Origin: Streptomyces regalis
GTDB taxonomy: Bacteria; Actinomycetota; Actinomycetes; Streptomycetales; Streptomycetaceae
Reading direction: 5' to 3'
Assembly (NCBI RefSeq): GCF_001509475.1
Contig: NZ_LLZG01000077.1
Location: forward strand, 1-13,586
Length of the DNA: 13,586 bases
The position numbers and the translations under genes are program-made. The notes under the pieces are model-generated. The model ran no database searches. It had not been told where the DNA came from and worked only from the letters and a program-made list of their open reading frames with translations. This document shows, piece after piece, positions 1 through 7,041 of this stretch. Within the stretch, counting starts at the first letter, position 1; each line of letters opens with the position of its first letter.

Positions 1-2
1 GT

Positions 3-944
3 GGGGTACTGGTCGATGTGCTGTCGTGGCGGTGGGTGCTGCTGATCAAAGTGCCGGTGGGTGCGGTGGTGCTGGCCGGTGCCGTGCGGTGGCTCGCGGA
101 GAGCCGGGCGGGGGACGGGCGGCGGCTGGACCTGCCGGGGGCGGTACTGGTGACGGCGGGGCTCGCGACCCTGGCGTACGGCATCTCGCAGACGGAGGCT
201 GAGGGCTGGACGGCGACGGCCACGGTGGTGCCGCTGCTGGCCGGCCTTTCGCTGATCGGCGGCTTCCTCGTCGTGGAGTCGCGTACGGCGGCTCCGCTGA
301 TGCCGCTCGGTCTGTTCCGGGTGCGGGCGGTGTCGTCGGCGAACGTGGCGATGTTCCTGTGCGGGTCGGCGATGTTCTGCATGTGGTTCTTCATGACGCT
401 GTACGTGCAGAACGTGCTCGGCTACACCCCGCTGGAGGCCGGACTGGCACTGGTGCCGAGTTCGCTGGCCGTGCTCGTCGGCTCCAAGCTCGCGCCGCGG
501 CTGATGCCGGCGCTGGGCGCGCGCAATGTGGCGGTGCTGGGCACGGTCGTCGCGGCCGTCGGCTTCGGCTGGCAGTCGATGCTGAGCGTGCAGGGCGGGT
601 ACGTGACCTCGATCATGGTGCCGGGGATTTTGATGATGCTGGGCGCGGGTCTGGGGGCGACCCCTCTCGCGGCGCTGGCCACGTCCGGGGCGCGGCCGGG
701 TGAGGCCGGGCTGGTGTCGGGGCTGGTCAACACCTCGCGCACGATGGGCGGTTCGCTGGGGCTCGCGGTCATGTCGACGATCGCGGCGGCGCGGTCGGCG
801 GGGAGCGGGAGCGGAAGTGGGAGCGGGGCGCCGCAGGCGCTGACGGAGGGGTACGCGCTGGTGTTCCGTACGTCGGCGGTGGTGCTCGTGGCGGGGGCGG
901 CGCTGATGCTGTTGTGGCTGCCGAGAAAAAGGTCCGCGTCCTGA
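3..944 (+). CDS. MFS drug/multidrug efflux transporter, DHA2 (EmrB/QacA) type, 5'-truncated by window edge
   Basis: This is the C-terminal half or more of a 14-helix proton-driven exporter in the cytoplasmic membrane. The frame is open from base 3, so the true start lies outside the window. The first visible residues (GVLVDVLSWRWVLLIKVPVG) match the segment that in this family precedes helix 6. About eight hydrophobic segments follow. The late part carries the family-typical stretch ARPGEAGLVSGLVNTSRTMG, followed by GGSLGLAV. Between the last two helices, at about 801-826, a Gly-Ser repeat is encoded by imperfect GGGAGC hexamers. The protein ends with a short basic tail (PRKRSAS), which is normal. 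The substrate cannot be read from sequence. The next gene starts 51 bp downstream and is probably unrelated. Confidence 0.9.
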   Translation, partial: GVLVDVLSWRWVLLIKVPVGAVVLAGAVRWLAESRAGDGRRLDLPGAVLVTAGLATLAYGISQTEAEGWTATATVVPLLAGLSLIGGFLVVESRTAAPLMPLGLFRVRAVSSANVAMFLCGSAMFCMWFFMTLYVQNVLGYTPLEAGLALVPSSLAVLVGSKLAPRLMPALGARNVAVLGTVVAAVGFGWQSMLSVQGGYVTSIMVPGILMMLGAGLGATPLAALATSGARPGEAGLVSGLVNTSRTMGGSLGLAVMSTIAAARSAGSGSGSGSGAPQALTEGYALVFRTSAVVLVAGAALMLLWLPRKRSAS

Positions 945-995
945 GGCAACGGTCCGGGCAGCTCATGGACTCCTTTGAATATCTAGGAGGTGCCC

Positions 996-1535
996 ATGGG
1001 GGATCGCAAGGCGGCTCGGGACTCGGAGTTCCAGAGCTTTGTCATCGGCCGCTGGCCGCGGCTGATGCGGACGGCATTTCTCCTCACGGGGGAGCAGCAT
1101 GCCGCGGAGGACCTGGTCCAGTCGACGCTCGAACAGGTCTACGTGGCCTGGCGTCGAGTCGGCTCGGCCGACGAGCCGGAGGCCTATGTACGGCGCGTGA
1201 TGATCAACGCGCACGCACGCAAACACCGCAGAAAGCTCAGGGAGTTCCTCGCGCCGAAGGACGACTTTGGCCTGGTGCGCGAGGTGGCGGACACCGGTGA
1301 CCGCATCGCCCAGGCCGAGGACCGCAGCGCCCTGCTGGCGGCGCTCGCCCAACTGCCGCCACGGCAGCGGGAGGCGGTGGTCCTGCGGTACTGGGAGGAC
1401 CTGACCGAGACGCAGACGGCGGAGGCGATGGACTGCTCCGTCGGCGCGGTGAAGAGCAACGCGGCCAAGGGCATCGCGAAACTCCGCGCCATACCCGGAC
1501 TGGTCGAGATGGTGACGCAGGGAGGGCGTAAGTGA
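996..1535 (+). CDS. ECF RNA polymerase sigma factor, SigE-family (Streptomyces SigE-like SigM/SigE group)
   Basis: The 179-aa product directs RNA polymerase to a specific promoter set. Sigma region 2 spans about residues 10-80, with the typical LLTGEQHAAEDLVQ and RRVMINAHARKHRR. Region 4 spans about 112-165, with LPPRQREAVVLRYWEDLT and a helix-turn-helix around CSVGAVKSNAAKG. There is no C-terminal SnoaL-like extension. The ATG at 996 is chosen because a full AGGAGG (985-990) lies 5 bases upstream; the in-frame GTG at 990 overlaps that ribosome site. The stop codon overlaps the start of the next gene, so the two are almost certainly cotranslated. That pairing suggests a sigma/partner pair, but the inducing signal is unknown. 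An AT-rich stretch (971-984) just upstream could hold the promoter, without a clear consensus. Confidence 0.93.
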   Translation: MGDRKAARDSEFQSFVIGRWPRLMRTAFLLTGEQHAAEDLVQSTLEQVYVAWRRVGSADEPEAYVRRVMINAHARKHRRKLREFLAPKDDFGLVREVADTGDRIAQAEDRSALLAALAQLPPRQREAVVLRYWEDLTETQTAEAMDCSVGAVKSNAAKGIAKLRAIPGLVEMVTQGGRK

Positions 1536-2368
1536 TGAGCGCGGACCGGGAGACGAACCACGGCATGACCAGTCACGACATGACCAACACGGACATCGCC
1601 TTCCTGCTGGCCGACGCCGCGGACGAGGTCGAGATCGGTATAGCCCCCTACGACGCGGTGCTCCGCGGTGGCCGCCGCCGCAGGGCCCGCCGCTGGGCGC
1701 TGGCGACGGCCACGGCCCTGGCGCTGGTCGGATCGGCGGGGACGCTGGCAATGGCGGGACTGCCCGGCGGGGACGGGAGCCGGGGCTCACACATGGCGAC
1801 GCAGCCGTCGTCGGCGGAGGACCGGCATGTGTACGTGCCTCAGCGATCCACGATCGCGACCGGCAACGACCACGGTAAGGAGTGGTGGATCACGATCGAC
1901 GTGTGGGGTGCGCCGAGGGACGCGGCGGAGGCACAGGCCCAGTGGGCGGCGATGGCCACCTACGGCGACCGGCCCGTGGGCAAGCCTTCCGAACTGATCG
2001 GCAGGAAGGCATTCTTCGTGGCCCGCACATACGGTGCCGGCGCCGAGCCGCAGATCACGATGCTGGACGTGTTCACCCATGGGGACAGCAACATGTCCGG
2101 CTCGGACATCGAGACTGCCTCACTCCCGCTGGACCCGGGCTCCGAAGGCCCCAACCGCCTGGTGATCGGGCAGGTCGGCAAGACCGCCCGGACCGTCACG
2201 TGCACCTGGAAGGACGGCACGATGACCGACGTCCGCAGGGTGCCGGCGGGTTACGACATCAACACCGACGACCAGGTGATCCGCCCGGTGGACGGCTCCC
2301 CGGTGAACTGGTTCGTGTGCGTGGCGCCGGACGACACGGTCGCCAAGGAGGCGTATGTGTCGGAGTAG
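1535..2368 (+). CDS. single-pass membrane protein, putative anti-sigma or sigma-linked partner
   Basis: The 277-aa product has a cytoplasmic N-terminus of about 46 residues, a strongly basic stretch (RRRRARR, 47-53), one membrane helix (about 54-74) and an extracytoplasmic domain of about 200 residues. By the positive-inside rule the N-terminus faces the cytoplasm. Two lone cysteines, C223 and C262, lie in the outer domain and could form a disulfide. I see no HxxxCxxC zinc anti-sigma motif. The start overlaps the sigma gene stop as GTGATGA; ATG at 1535 and GTG at 1532 are both served by GGGAGGG at 1520-1526. This topology and coupling are those of many ECF partner proteins, so an anti-sigma or signal-sensing role is inferred from context only. 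The outer domain is not one I recognise. Confidence 0.85.
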   Translation: MSADRETNHGMTSHDMTNTDIAFLLADAADEVEIGIAPYDAVLRGGRRRRARRWALATATALALVGSAGTLAMAGLPGGDGSRGSHMATQPSSAEDRHVYVPQRSTIATGNDHGKEWWITIDVWGAPRDAAEAQAQWAAMATYGDRPVGKPSELIGRKAFFVARTYGAGAEPQITMLDVFTHGDSNMSGSDIETASLPLDPGSEGPNRLVIGQVGKTARTVTCTWKDGTMTDVRRVPAGYDINTDDQVIRPVDGSPVNWFVCVAPDDTVAKEAYVSE

Positions 2369-2399
2369 GGAGCGGAGAGGCCCGGAGTGGACTGCAGCG

Positions 2400-3041
2400 C
2401 TACAGCCACCCCCGCTGCCGTGCCTCCCGCAGTGCCTCCGTCCGGTTGCGGGTGCCGGTCTTGCCGATGGCGGAGGAGAGGTAGTTGCGGACGGTGGACT
2501 CGGAGAGGTGGAGCCTGCCGGCGATGTCGGCGACCGTGGCGCCGTCCGCCGAGGCGTTGAGGACGTCGCACTCACGGGCGGTGAGCGGGTTGGGGCCGGC
2601 GCTGAGAGCGGCCGCGGCGAGGGCCGGGTCGATCACCGTCTCGCCGGTCAGGGCGCGGCGGATCGCGACCGCCAGTTCCTCCACGGGGCCGTCCTTCACC
2701 AGGAAACCGGCGGCTCCCGCCTCCATGGCCCGGCGCAGATATCCGGGGCGGCCGAAGGTCGTCAGGATCAGCACCCGGCAGTCGGGAACCTGCTCGCGCA
2801 GTTCGGCCGCGGCGTCCAGCCCGCTGCGACCCGGAAGCTCGATGTCGAGAAGGGCCACGTCCGGCCGGTGGACGAGGGCGGCGTCCACGATCGCGTCCCC
2901 GGCCGACACCTGCGCCACGACCTCGATGTCCGGCTCCATCCCGAGCAGTAAGGCGAGTGCTCCGCGCGCCATGCCCTGGTCCTCGGCGAGCAGGACTCTG
3001 ATGGACTTGGCGGGCCGGTGGTCCCGCGGCATCTCGTTCAC
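2400..3041 (-). CDS. NarL/LuxR-type two-component response regulator, apparently without a kinase gene
   Basis: Counting from the ATG at 3032, the receiver domain covers residues 10-125. It has acidic pair E17/D18, phospho-acceptor D63 in ALLDIELPG, T91/T92 and K113. A LuxR-type DNA-binding domain lies at 148-205 (LTARECDVL, then LHLSESTVRNYLSSAIGKTG). The layout resembles DesR-like regulators. The start is uncertain. ATG 3032 has no good ribosome site. GTG 3041, given here, lies 6 bases after a TACGCT that fits a -10 element, so translation may be leaderless. GTG 3119 would add a tail that looks nonconserved. No histidine kinase lies beside it in this window: the upstream same-strand gene encodes a 68-aa membrane protein. 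The gene converges on the sigma/partner pair, 31 bp apart with no evident terminator. Confidence 0.92.
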   Translation of the reverse strand: MNEMPRDHRPAKSIRVLLAEDQGMARGALALLLGMEPDIEVVAQVSAGDAIVDAALVHRPDVALLDIELPGRSGLDAAAELREQVPDCRVLILTTFGRPGYLRRAMEAGAAGFLVKDGPVEELAVAIRRALTGETVIDPALAAAALSAGPNPLTARECDVLNASADGATVADIAGRLHLSESTVRNYLSSAIGKTGTRNRTEALREARQRGWL

Positions 3042-3047
3042 AGGGGC

Positions 3048-3053
3048 AGCGTA
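3048..3053 (-). promoter_or_regulatory. candidate -10 element for a leaderless start of the response regulator
   Basis: On the minus strand TACGCT fits the actinobacterial TANNNT -10 pattern. It is followed by 6 bases and then an in-frame GTG (3041), so transcription would begin at or next to the start codon. No convincing -35 is visible. This is a pattern match only. Confidence 0.35.
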
Positions 3054-3128
3054 TGGGGAACGGGCCTGGTGGGAGAGGGGTGGCGCGACCCTGGGGAATC
3101 GGCTTTCGAGTGGCGCCACCCGTCGCGA

Positions 3129-3335
3129 TCAGGTCAGCCCGACGGCGTTCGTGATGAGCAGGCTCACGGTCACGGAGGAGACGAAGCCGCCCCCTCCCCC
3201 GATGAGCGCTGCTGGGAGTCCGGCGCCCCCCGCGCTCATGAGGATTCCGACGACGATGCCCGCGATGATCGACAAGAGGGCAACGATGACAACGATGAAG
3301 ACCCGGTGATTGCACACCGGTGACGGAGCAGACAA
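3129..3335 (-). CDS. small two-helix membrane protein, unknown function
   Basis: The 68-aa product is mostly hydrophobic: helix 1 at about 12-34 (FIVVIVALLSIIAGIVVGIL), a Gly-Ala-rich stretch with five consecutive glycines at about 46-50, and helix 2 at about 50-66. The start is the TTG at 3335, preceded by GGAAGGA (3348-3342) at a 6-base spacing; GTG at 3317 is an alternative. The gene lies directly upstream of the response regulator on the same strand, with 87 bp between them, so they may be cotranscribed, although the regulator may have its own promoter. I do not recognise a family. A role as sensor or accessory for the regulator is speculative. Real coding is supported by the ribosome site and the clean two-helix topology. 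Confidence 0.7.
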   Translation of the reverse strand: MSAPSPVCNHRVFIVVIVALLSIIAGIVVGILMSAGGAGLPAALIGGGGGFVSSVTVSLLITNAVGLT

Positions 3336-3998
3336 CGATGATCCTTCCGAGTTCTGTCAGAACATCGGCGTCCGGATCCCATAGGAGTAAGTGCACGCGT
3401 CACCCGGACGGCCAATGTCCATGCATGGAGGCCGAAACCGCGGAAAGCCGCTCATCGAGCGGACCCGGGGTAACCACGCGGCGGAACCGGCGTGGCCCAA
3501 GTGGTTCATGTGCATCCCCCTGCGCGTCGTCCCGGCTCATCGGAACCCGTTGACTGGGTCCTGGCCAGTCTACCGCCCGGGCACACAACAGCGCGTGATC
3601 GCAAGGGAGTTGATGACCAGATGGCGACGATCGGCGGTTTCCCCGACCGCCATGAACGGCAGGCGAATCAGTGAGGGAACCTGTGGATGTGGCTCGAACT
3701 CGCCACCGGGGCGGTCGTCTCCGGCTGCGAGTGCGCGAGAAACCGGAGTCGTCCTCTCCGTGCGTCGGGGCCGGTGCATGCCGGTACGTGCTCCGGTAGG
3801 CACAAGGCGGCCACGCCGAACCGGCGAACCCGATCTGATGCAGCGTCAGGAGCCTTCACAAGTGCGGGGAGCTCGGCTATACAGGGGGCGCCGGACTGGA
3901 ACGCGTTCTAGAACGGCCCGTGACGACCTCGGTGCGGCCGACGGTGCGGACAGCCGTACCGAGGTCTCCGATCCCCAGAGCGAGCCTTCAGGAGCCCC
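3336..3998. other. 663-bp region without a supportable gene
   Basis: Several open frames cross this stretch on both strands, but none shows the strong G/C third-position bias of the neighbours, none has a good ribosome site and start together, and no translation is recognisable. It holds a 12-bp perfect palindrome TCCATGCATGGA at 3418-3429, three closely spaced CCGGT direct repeats at 3771-3799 and a strong inverted repeat at 3925-3966. It could be an eroded gene remnant or a long regulatory spacer. I found no tRNA-like cloverleaf. Confidence 0.6.
3925..3966. promoter_or_regulatory. 14-bp inverted repeat (hairpin or operator) upstream of the MaoC-ADH-SDR operon
   Basis: The left arm GACCTCGGTGCGGC (3925-3938) pairs with the right arm GCCGTACCGAGGTC (3953-3966) at 13 of 14 positions, and the remaining pair is G-U in RNA. 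The arms flank a 14-base loop and end 32 bases before the MaoC start. There is no T-run after it. It could be a leader hairpin, a regulator-binding dyad, or a terminator for upstream transcription. The pairing is directly visible; the function is inferred. Confidence 0.55.
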
Positions 3999-4856
3999 AT
4001 GCCCATCGACGCGGCCAAGGCCGTTGCAGCAGAGCCCCGGACGGGCGAGATCACCTGGAACTCCAAGGACGTGCAGCTCTACCACCTCGGTATCGGAGCC
4101 GGCACCCCGGCGACCGACCCCGATGAGCTGCGCTACACCCTCGAGTCCCGCCTGCACGTCCTGCCGAGCTTCGCCACCGTCGCCGGCTCCGGCTCGCCCG
4201 GAGTGATCAGCGGCCTGTCCATGCCCGGCGTCGAGGTCGACCTCGCCAAGGTCCTGCACGGCGGCCAGTCGCTGACCCTCCACCGCCCCATCCCGGTGCA
4301 GGGAACCGCGACCGCCACCGGCCGTATCGCCGCCGTCCACGACAAGGGCAAGGCCGCCGTCCTCGTCATGCGCACCGAAGTCGCCGACGCCGACGGCCCG
4401 TTGTGGACCAACGACGCCCAGATCTTCGTACGGGGAGAAGGAGGGTGGGGAGGAGACCGGGGGCCGTCCGGGCGGCTCGAACCGCCCGCCGGTGAACCCG
4501 ACCGGGTCGTCGAGCGGCCCGTCCGCGAGGACCAGGCCCTGCTGTACCGCCTCTCCGGCGACTGGAACCCCCTGCACGCCGACCCCGAGTTCGCCAAGGT
4601 CGCCGGGTTCGAACGGCCCATCCTGCACGGGCTGTGCACCTACGGCATGACCCTCAAGGCGGTCGTGGACACGCTGCTCGGCGGGGACGTGGCCCGGGTG
4701 CGGTCGTACGCCACCCGGTTCGCCGGGGTCGTGTATCCGGGGGAGACCCTGCGCATCCGCATGTGGCCCGGCGACGACCGTGTACGGGTCGCTGTCAGCG
4801 CCGTTGAGCGGGAGGACGCGCCCGTCCTCGCCGACACCATCGTGGAACACGCCTGA
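3999..4856 (+). CDS. MaoC-family (R)-specific enoyl-CoA hydratase (hydratase 2)
   Basis: The 285-aa enzyme probably hydrates trans-2-enoyl-CoA to (3R)-3-hydroxyacyl-CoA in the cytoplasm. It has the double hot-dog layout: a degenerate N-terminal half (about 20-145) and a catalytic half (about 165-285). Residues 183-199 fit the hydratase-2 signature exactly (YRLSGDWNPLHADPEFA), giving catalytic D188 and H193, followed by RPILHGLCTYG. Length matches bacterial homologues of the hydratase domain of peroxisomal MFE-2 and Mycobacterium HtdY-like proteins. ATG at 3999 has AGGAG at 3990-3994. It is the first gene of an apparent operon with an alcohol dehydrogenase and an HSD17B4-like SDR, pointing to beta-oxidation of fatty-acyl or sterol-side-chain-like CoA esters. 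The exact substrate is not visible. Confidence 0.92.
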   Translation: MPIDAAKAVAAEPRTGEITWNSKDVQLYHLGIGAGTPATDPDELRYTLESRLHVLPSFATVAGSGSPGVISGLSMPGVEVDLAKVLHGGQSLTLHRPIPVQGTATATGRIAAVHDKGKAAVLVMRTEVADADGPLWTNDAQIFVRGEGGWGGDRGPSGRLEPPAGEPDRVVERPVREDQALLYRLSGDWNPLHADPEFAKVAGFERPILHGLCTYGMTLKAVVDTLLGGDVARVRSYATRFAGVVYPGETLRIRMWPGDDRVRVAVSAVEREDAPVLADTIVEHA

Positions 4857-4903
4857 CACCGCACACACCTGAGTCCAGAACGCCGTACGAGGGGAGCCGC
4901 ACC

Positions 4904-5980
4904 ATGCGAGCAGCCGTACTGCACGAGATCGGTCAGGACAAGCTCGAGGTCCTCGACGACGTCGAGGCGGTGGGCTTTGGGCCCGGCAAGGTGAGGGTCC
5001 GGGTGCGGGCGACCGGGCTGTGCCACTCGGACCTGTCCGCGATGGCGGGGGTGCTCCCGCAGCCGGGGCCCTTCGTGCCCGGTCACGAGGGTGCGGGCGA
5101 GATCGTCGAAGTCGGGGAAGGCGTGCGCACCCTGAAGCCCGGCGACCGGGTCGTCGTCTGCTGGCTCCCCGCCTGCGGCGCCTGCCCCGCCTGCAAGCGC
5201 GGCCAGACCGAGCTGTGCCTGGCCGGCTTCATGAACGCCGGCACCCCCAACTTCAAGCGCCCTGCCGGGGACGTCTTCGGCTTCGCCGGCACCGGCACCT
5301 TCGCCGAGGAGGTCGTCGTCGACGCCGGATGCGCGGTGCCGATCCCCGACGACGTCCCCTTCGACATCGCCGCCCTCATCGGCTGCGGGGTGACGACCGG
5401 GCTCGGCGCCGCGCTCAACACGGCGGAAGTGGAGGCCGGTTCGTCGGTCGCCGTCATCGGCTGCGGGGGCGTCGGCATCTCCGCGATCCAGGGCGCCCGG
5501 CTCAAGGGCGCCGCCGAGATCGTCGCCGTCGACCCGGTCGCCTCGCGCCGCGAGTCCGCGCTGAAGTTCGGTGCCACGAAGGCGGTTTCCCCGGACGGGC
5601 TGGCCGACGCCAAGCAACAGGTCACCGCCGGTGAGGGCTTCGACTACGTCTTCGAGGTCGTCGGCAAGTCCGCCACCGCCCGCACGGCCTACGAGAACAC
5701 CCGGCGCGGTGGCACGCTCGTCGTCGTGGGCGCCGGAGCGATGGACGACTTCCTCCAGCTCAACATGTTCGAGCTGTTCTTCGACGAGAAGCGGATCCTG
5801 CCGTCCATGTACGGCGGCGGAGACGTCCTGCGCTCCTACGAGCGGACGATCGCGCTCTGGCGCGCGGGCCGGATCGACCTCGCCGGCCTGATCACCCACC
5901 GTGTGCCGCTCGCCGACATCAACGAGGCCCTGGACCAGATGCGGACGGGCACGGCGCTGCGTACGTGCATCGAGATCTGA
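4904..5980 (+). CDS. zinc-dependent alcohol dehydrogenase (MDR superfamily, AdhD/class III-like)
   Basis: The 358-aa NAD(P)-dependent enzyme oxidises an alcohol or reduces an aldehyde. The catalytic zinc ligands are C40, H61 (in PGHEGAGEI) and C161. Four structural-zinc cysteines, C91, C94, C97 and C105, lie in the CGACPACKRGQTELC lobe. The Rossmann motif GCGGVG is at 186-191, followed by VAVDPVASRRESALKFGA, where an Asp in the expected place favours NAD over NADP. Full length looks intact. ATG at 4904 has AGGGGAG at 4890-4896. The gene starts 47 bp after the hydratase and ends 31 bp before the SDR, so all three are probably cotranscribed. Related mycobacterial and Streptomyces enzymes act on long-chain or cofactor-linked alcohols, but the substrate here cannot be assigned. 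Confidence 0.93.
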   Translation: MRAAVLHEIGQDKLEVLDDVEAVGFGPGKVRVRVRATGLCHSDLSAMAGVLPQPGPFVPGHEGAGEIVEVGEGVRTLKPGDRVVVCWLPACGACPACKRGQTELCLAGFMNAGTPNFKRPAGDVFGFAGTGTFAEEVVVDAGCAVPIPDDVPFDIAALIGCGVTTGLGAALNTAEVEAGSSVAVIGCGGVGISAIQGARLKGAAEIVAVDPVASRRESALKFGATKAVSPDGLADAKQQVTAGEGFDYVFEVVGKSATARTAYENTRRGGTLVVVGAGAMDDFLQLNMFELFFDEKRILPSMYGGGDVLRSYERTIALWRAGRIDLAGLITHRVPLADINEALDQMRTGTALRTCIEI

Positions 5981-6011
5981 CCGTCGAAGGGCCGTATGTG
6001 GAAGGGGACGT

Positions 6012-6950
6012 ATGTCACTGCCACTTGAGGGACTGTCCGCGATCGTCACCGGTGCCGGGCGCGGTCTCGGCCGGGCCGAGGCGCTGGAGCTCGCCCGGCT
6101 CGGCGCCGCCGTCGTCGTCAACGACTACGGACAGCCCGGCCGGGACGGCTCGGGCGCGGCCTCCGCCGGGCCCGCCGAGGAGGTGGCCGCCGAGATCCGC
6201 GCGACGGGCGGCAAGGCACTCGCCCACACCGGGGACGTCGCCGACTTCCCACAGGCCGGTGCGCTCGTCGAGTCGGCGATCGCCGAGTTCGGCAAGCTGG
6301 ACATCCTGGTCAACAACGCGGGCATCCTGCGCGACCGCATGGTCTTCTCCATGGCCGAGGAGGAGTGGGACTCGGTGATCCGGGTCCATCTCAAGGGCCA
6401 CTTCAACACCATCCGCTTCGCCGCCGCGCACTGGCGTGAGCGGTCCAAGGCGGCGGGCGGGCCGGTGTACGGGCGGGTGGTGAACACCTCGTCGGAGGCG
6501 TTCCTCGCGGGGTCCGCCGGGCAGCCCAACTACGCGGCGGCGAAGGGCGGAATCGTCGGGCTCACCACCTCCACGGCCCTCGCACTCGCCAAGTACGGCG
6601 TGACCGCGAACGCCATCTGCCCGCGCGCCCGGACCCGCATGACCGAGGACGTCTTCGCGGGCCTCGACCAGCCGGAGAACGGCCTGGACCCGCTGGCCCC
6701 CGAGCATGTCGCCCCGCTCGTCGGCTACTTGGCCGCTCCGGCCGCCGCCCGGATCAACGGCCAGCTGCTCGTCGTACACGGCGGCATGGTGGCGATCGTC
6801 GAACGGCCGCGGGTGGCCGCGAAGTTCGACAGCAAGCAGGAGACGTTCACCTACGACGAACTGGACGCCGTACTCGGTCCGCACTACGCGGACCGGCCGC
6901 AGGGGGAGACCTTCGGGGCGGTGGAAGTGCTGGGCCTCAAAAGGTCGTAG
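6012..6950 (+). CDS. short-chain dehydrogenase/reductase, HSD17B4-like (3R)-3-hydroxyacyl-CoA dehydrogenase
   Basis: The 312-aa SDR probably oxidises (3R)-3-hydroxyacyl-CoA with NAD. It has TGAGRGLG at 13-20, VVNDYG at 36-40, NNAG at 101-104, and the catalytic S161, Y174 and K178 (YAAAK). The insertion after VVNDYG (GQPGRDGSGAASAGPAEEV) and the C-terminal extension past residue 250 are typical of the MFE-2/HSD17B4 group and distinguish it from ordinary FabG. ATG at 6012 is preceded by GAAGGGGA at 6001-6008; the frame is open further upstream, but that part lies inside the alcohol dehydrogenase gene. It is the last gene of the three-gene operon and ends 44 bp before a strong terminator. It would complete the step after the MaoC hydratase. 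Confidence 0.92.
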   Translation: MSLPLEGLSAIVTGAGRGLGRAEALELARLGAAVVVNDYGQPGRDGSGAASAGPAEEVAAEIRATGGKALAHTGDVADFPQAGALVESAIAEFGKLDILVNNAGILRDRMVFSMAEEEWDSVIRVHLKGHFNTIRFAAAHWRERSKAAGGPVYGRVVNTSSEAFLAGSAGQPNYAAAKGGIVGLTTSTALALAKYGVTANAICPRARTRMTEDVFAGLDQPENGLDPLAPEHVAPLVGYLAAPAAARINGQLLVVHGGMVAIVERPRVAAKFDSKQETFTYDELDAVLGPHYADRPQGETFGAVEVLGLKRS

Positions 6951-6994
6951 GAGAGGGTCGCAGGCAGAGGGCGCAGGAAGGCGTAGGAAGCGGA

Positions 6995-7029
6995 ACGGCC
7001 CCGCCCCTCGTGGTGAGGGGCGGGGCCGT
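6995..7029. terminator. bidirectional intrinsic terminator hairpin
   Basis: A perfect 15-bp stem pairs ACGGCCCCGCCCCTC (6995-7009) with its reverse complement (7015-7029) around the 5-base loop GTGGT. It lies 44 bp after the SDR stop and 12 bp after the stop of the convergent 54-aa gene, so it can serve both. There is no U-tract, as is common in Streptomyces. Confidence 0.85.
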
Positions 7030-7041
7030 GCGGCGTCGGCG

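Noticed and set aside
990..995. GTG start for the sigma factor
   Set aside because: The codon overlaps the AGGAGG ribosome site; ATG at 996 is correctly spaced.
3391..4206. 271-codon plus-strand open frame across the spacer
   Set aside because: It has weak third-position GC bias, an unrecognisable arginine/proline-rich product, and overlap with the start of the MaoC gene in another frame.
4640..6121. 493-codon minus-strand open frame
   Set aside because: It is antisense to the alcohol dehydrogenase and hydratase genes, whose catalytic motifs are intact; long antisense frames are expected at this GC content.
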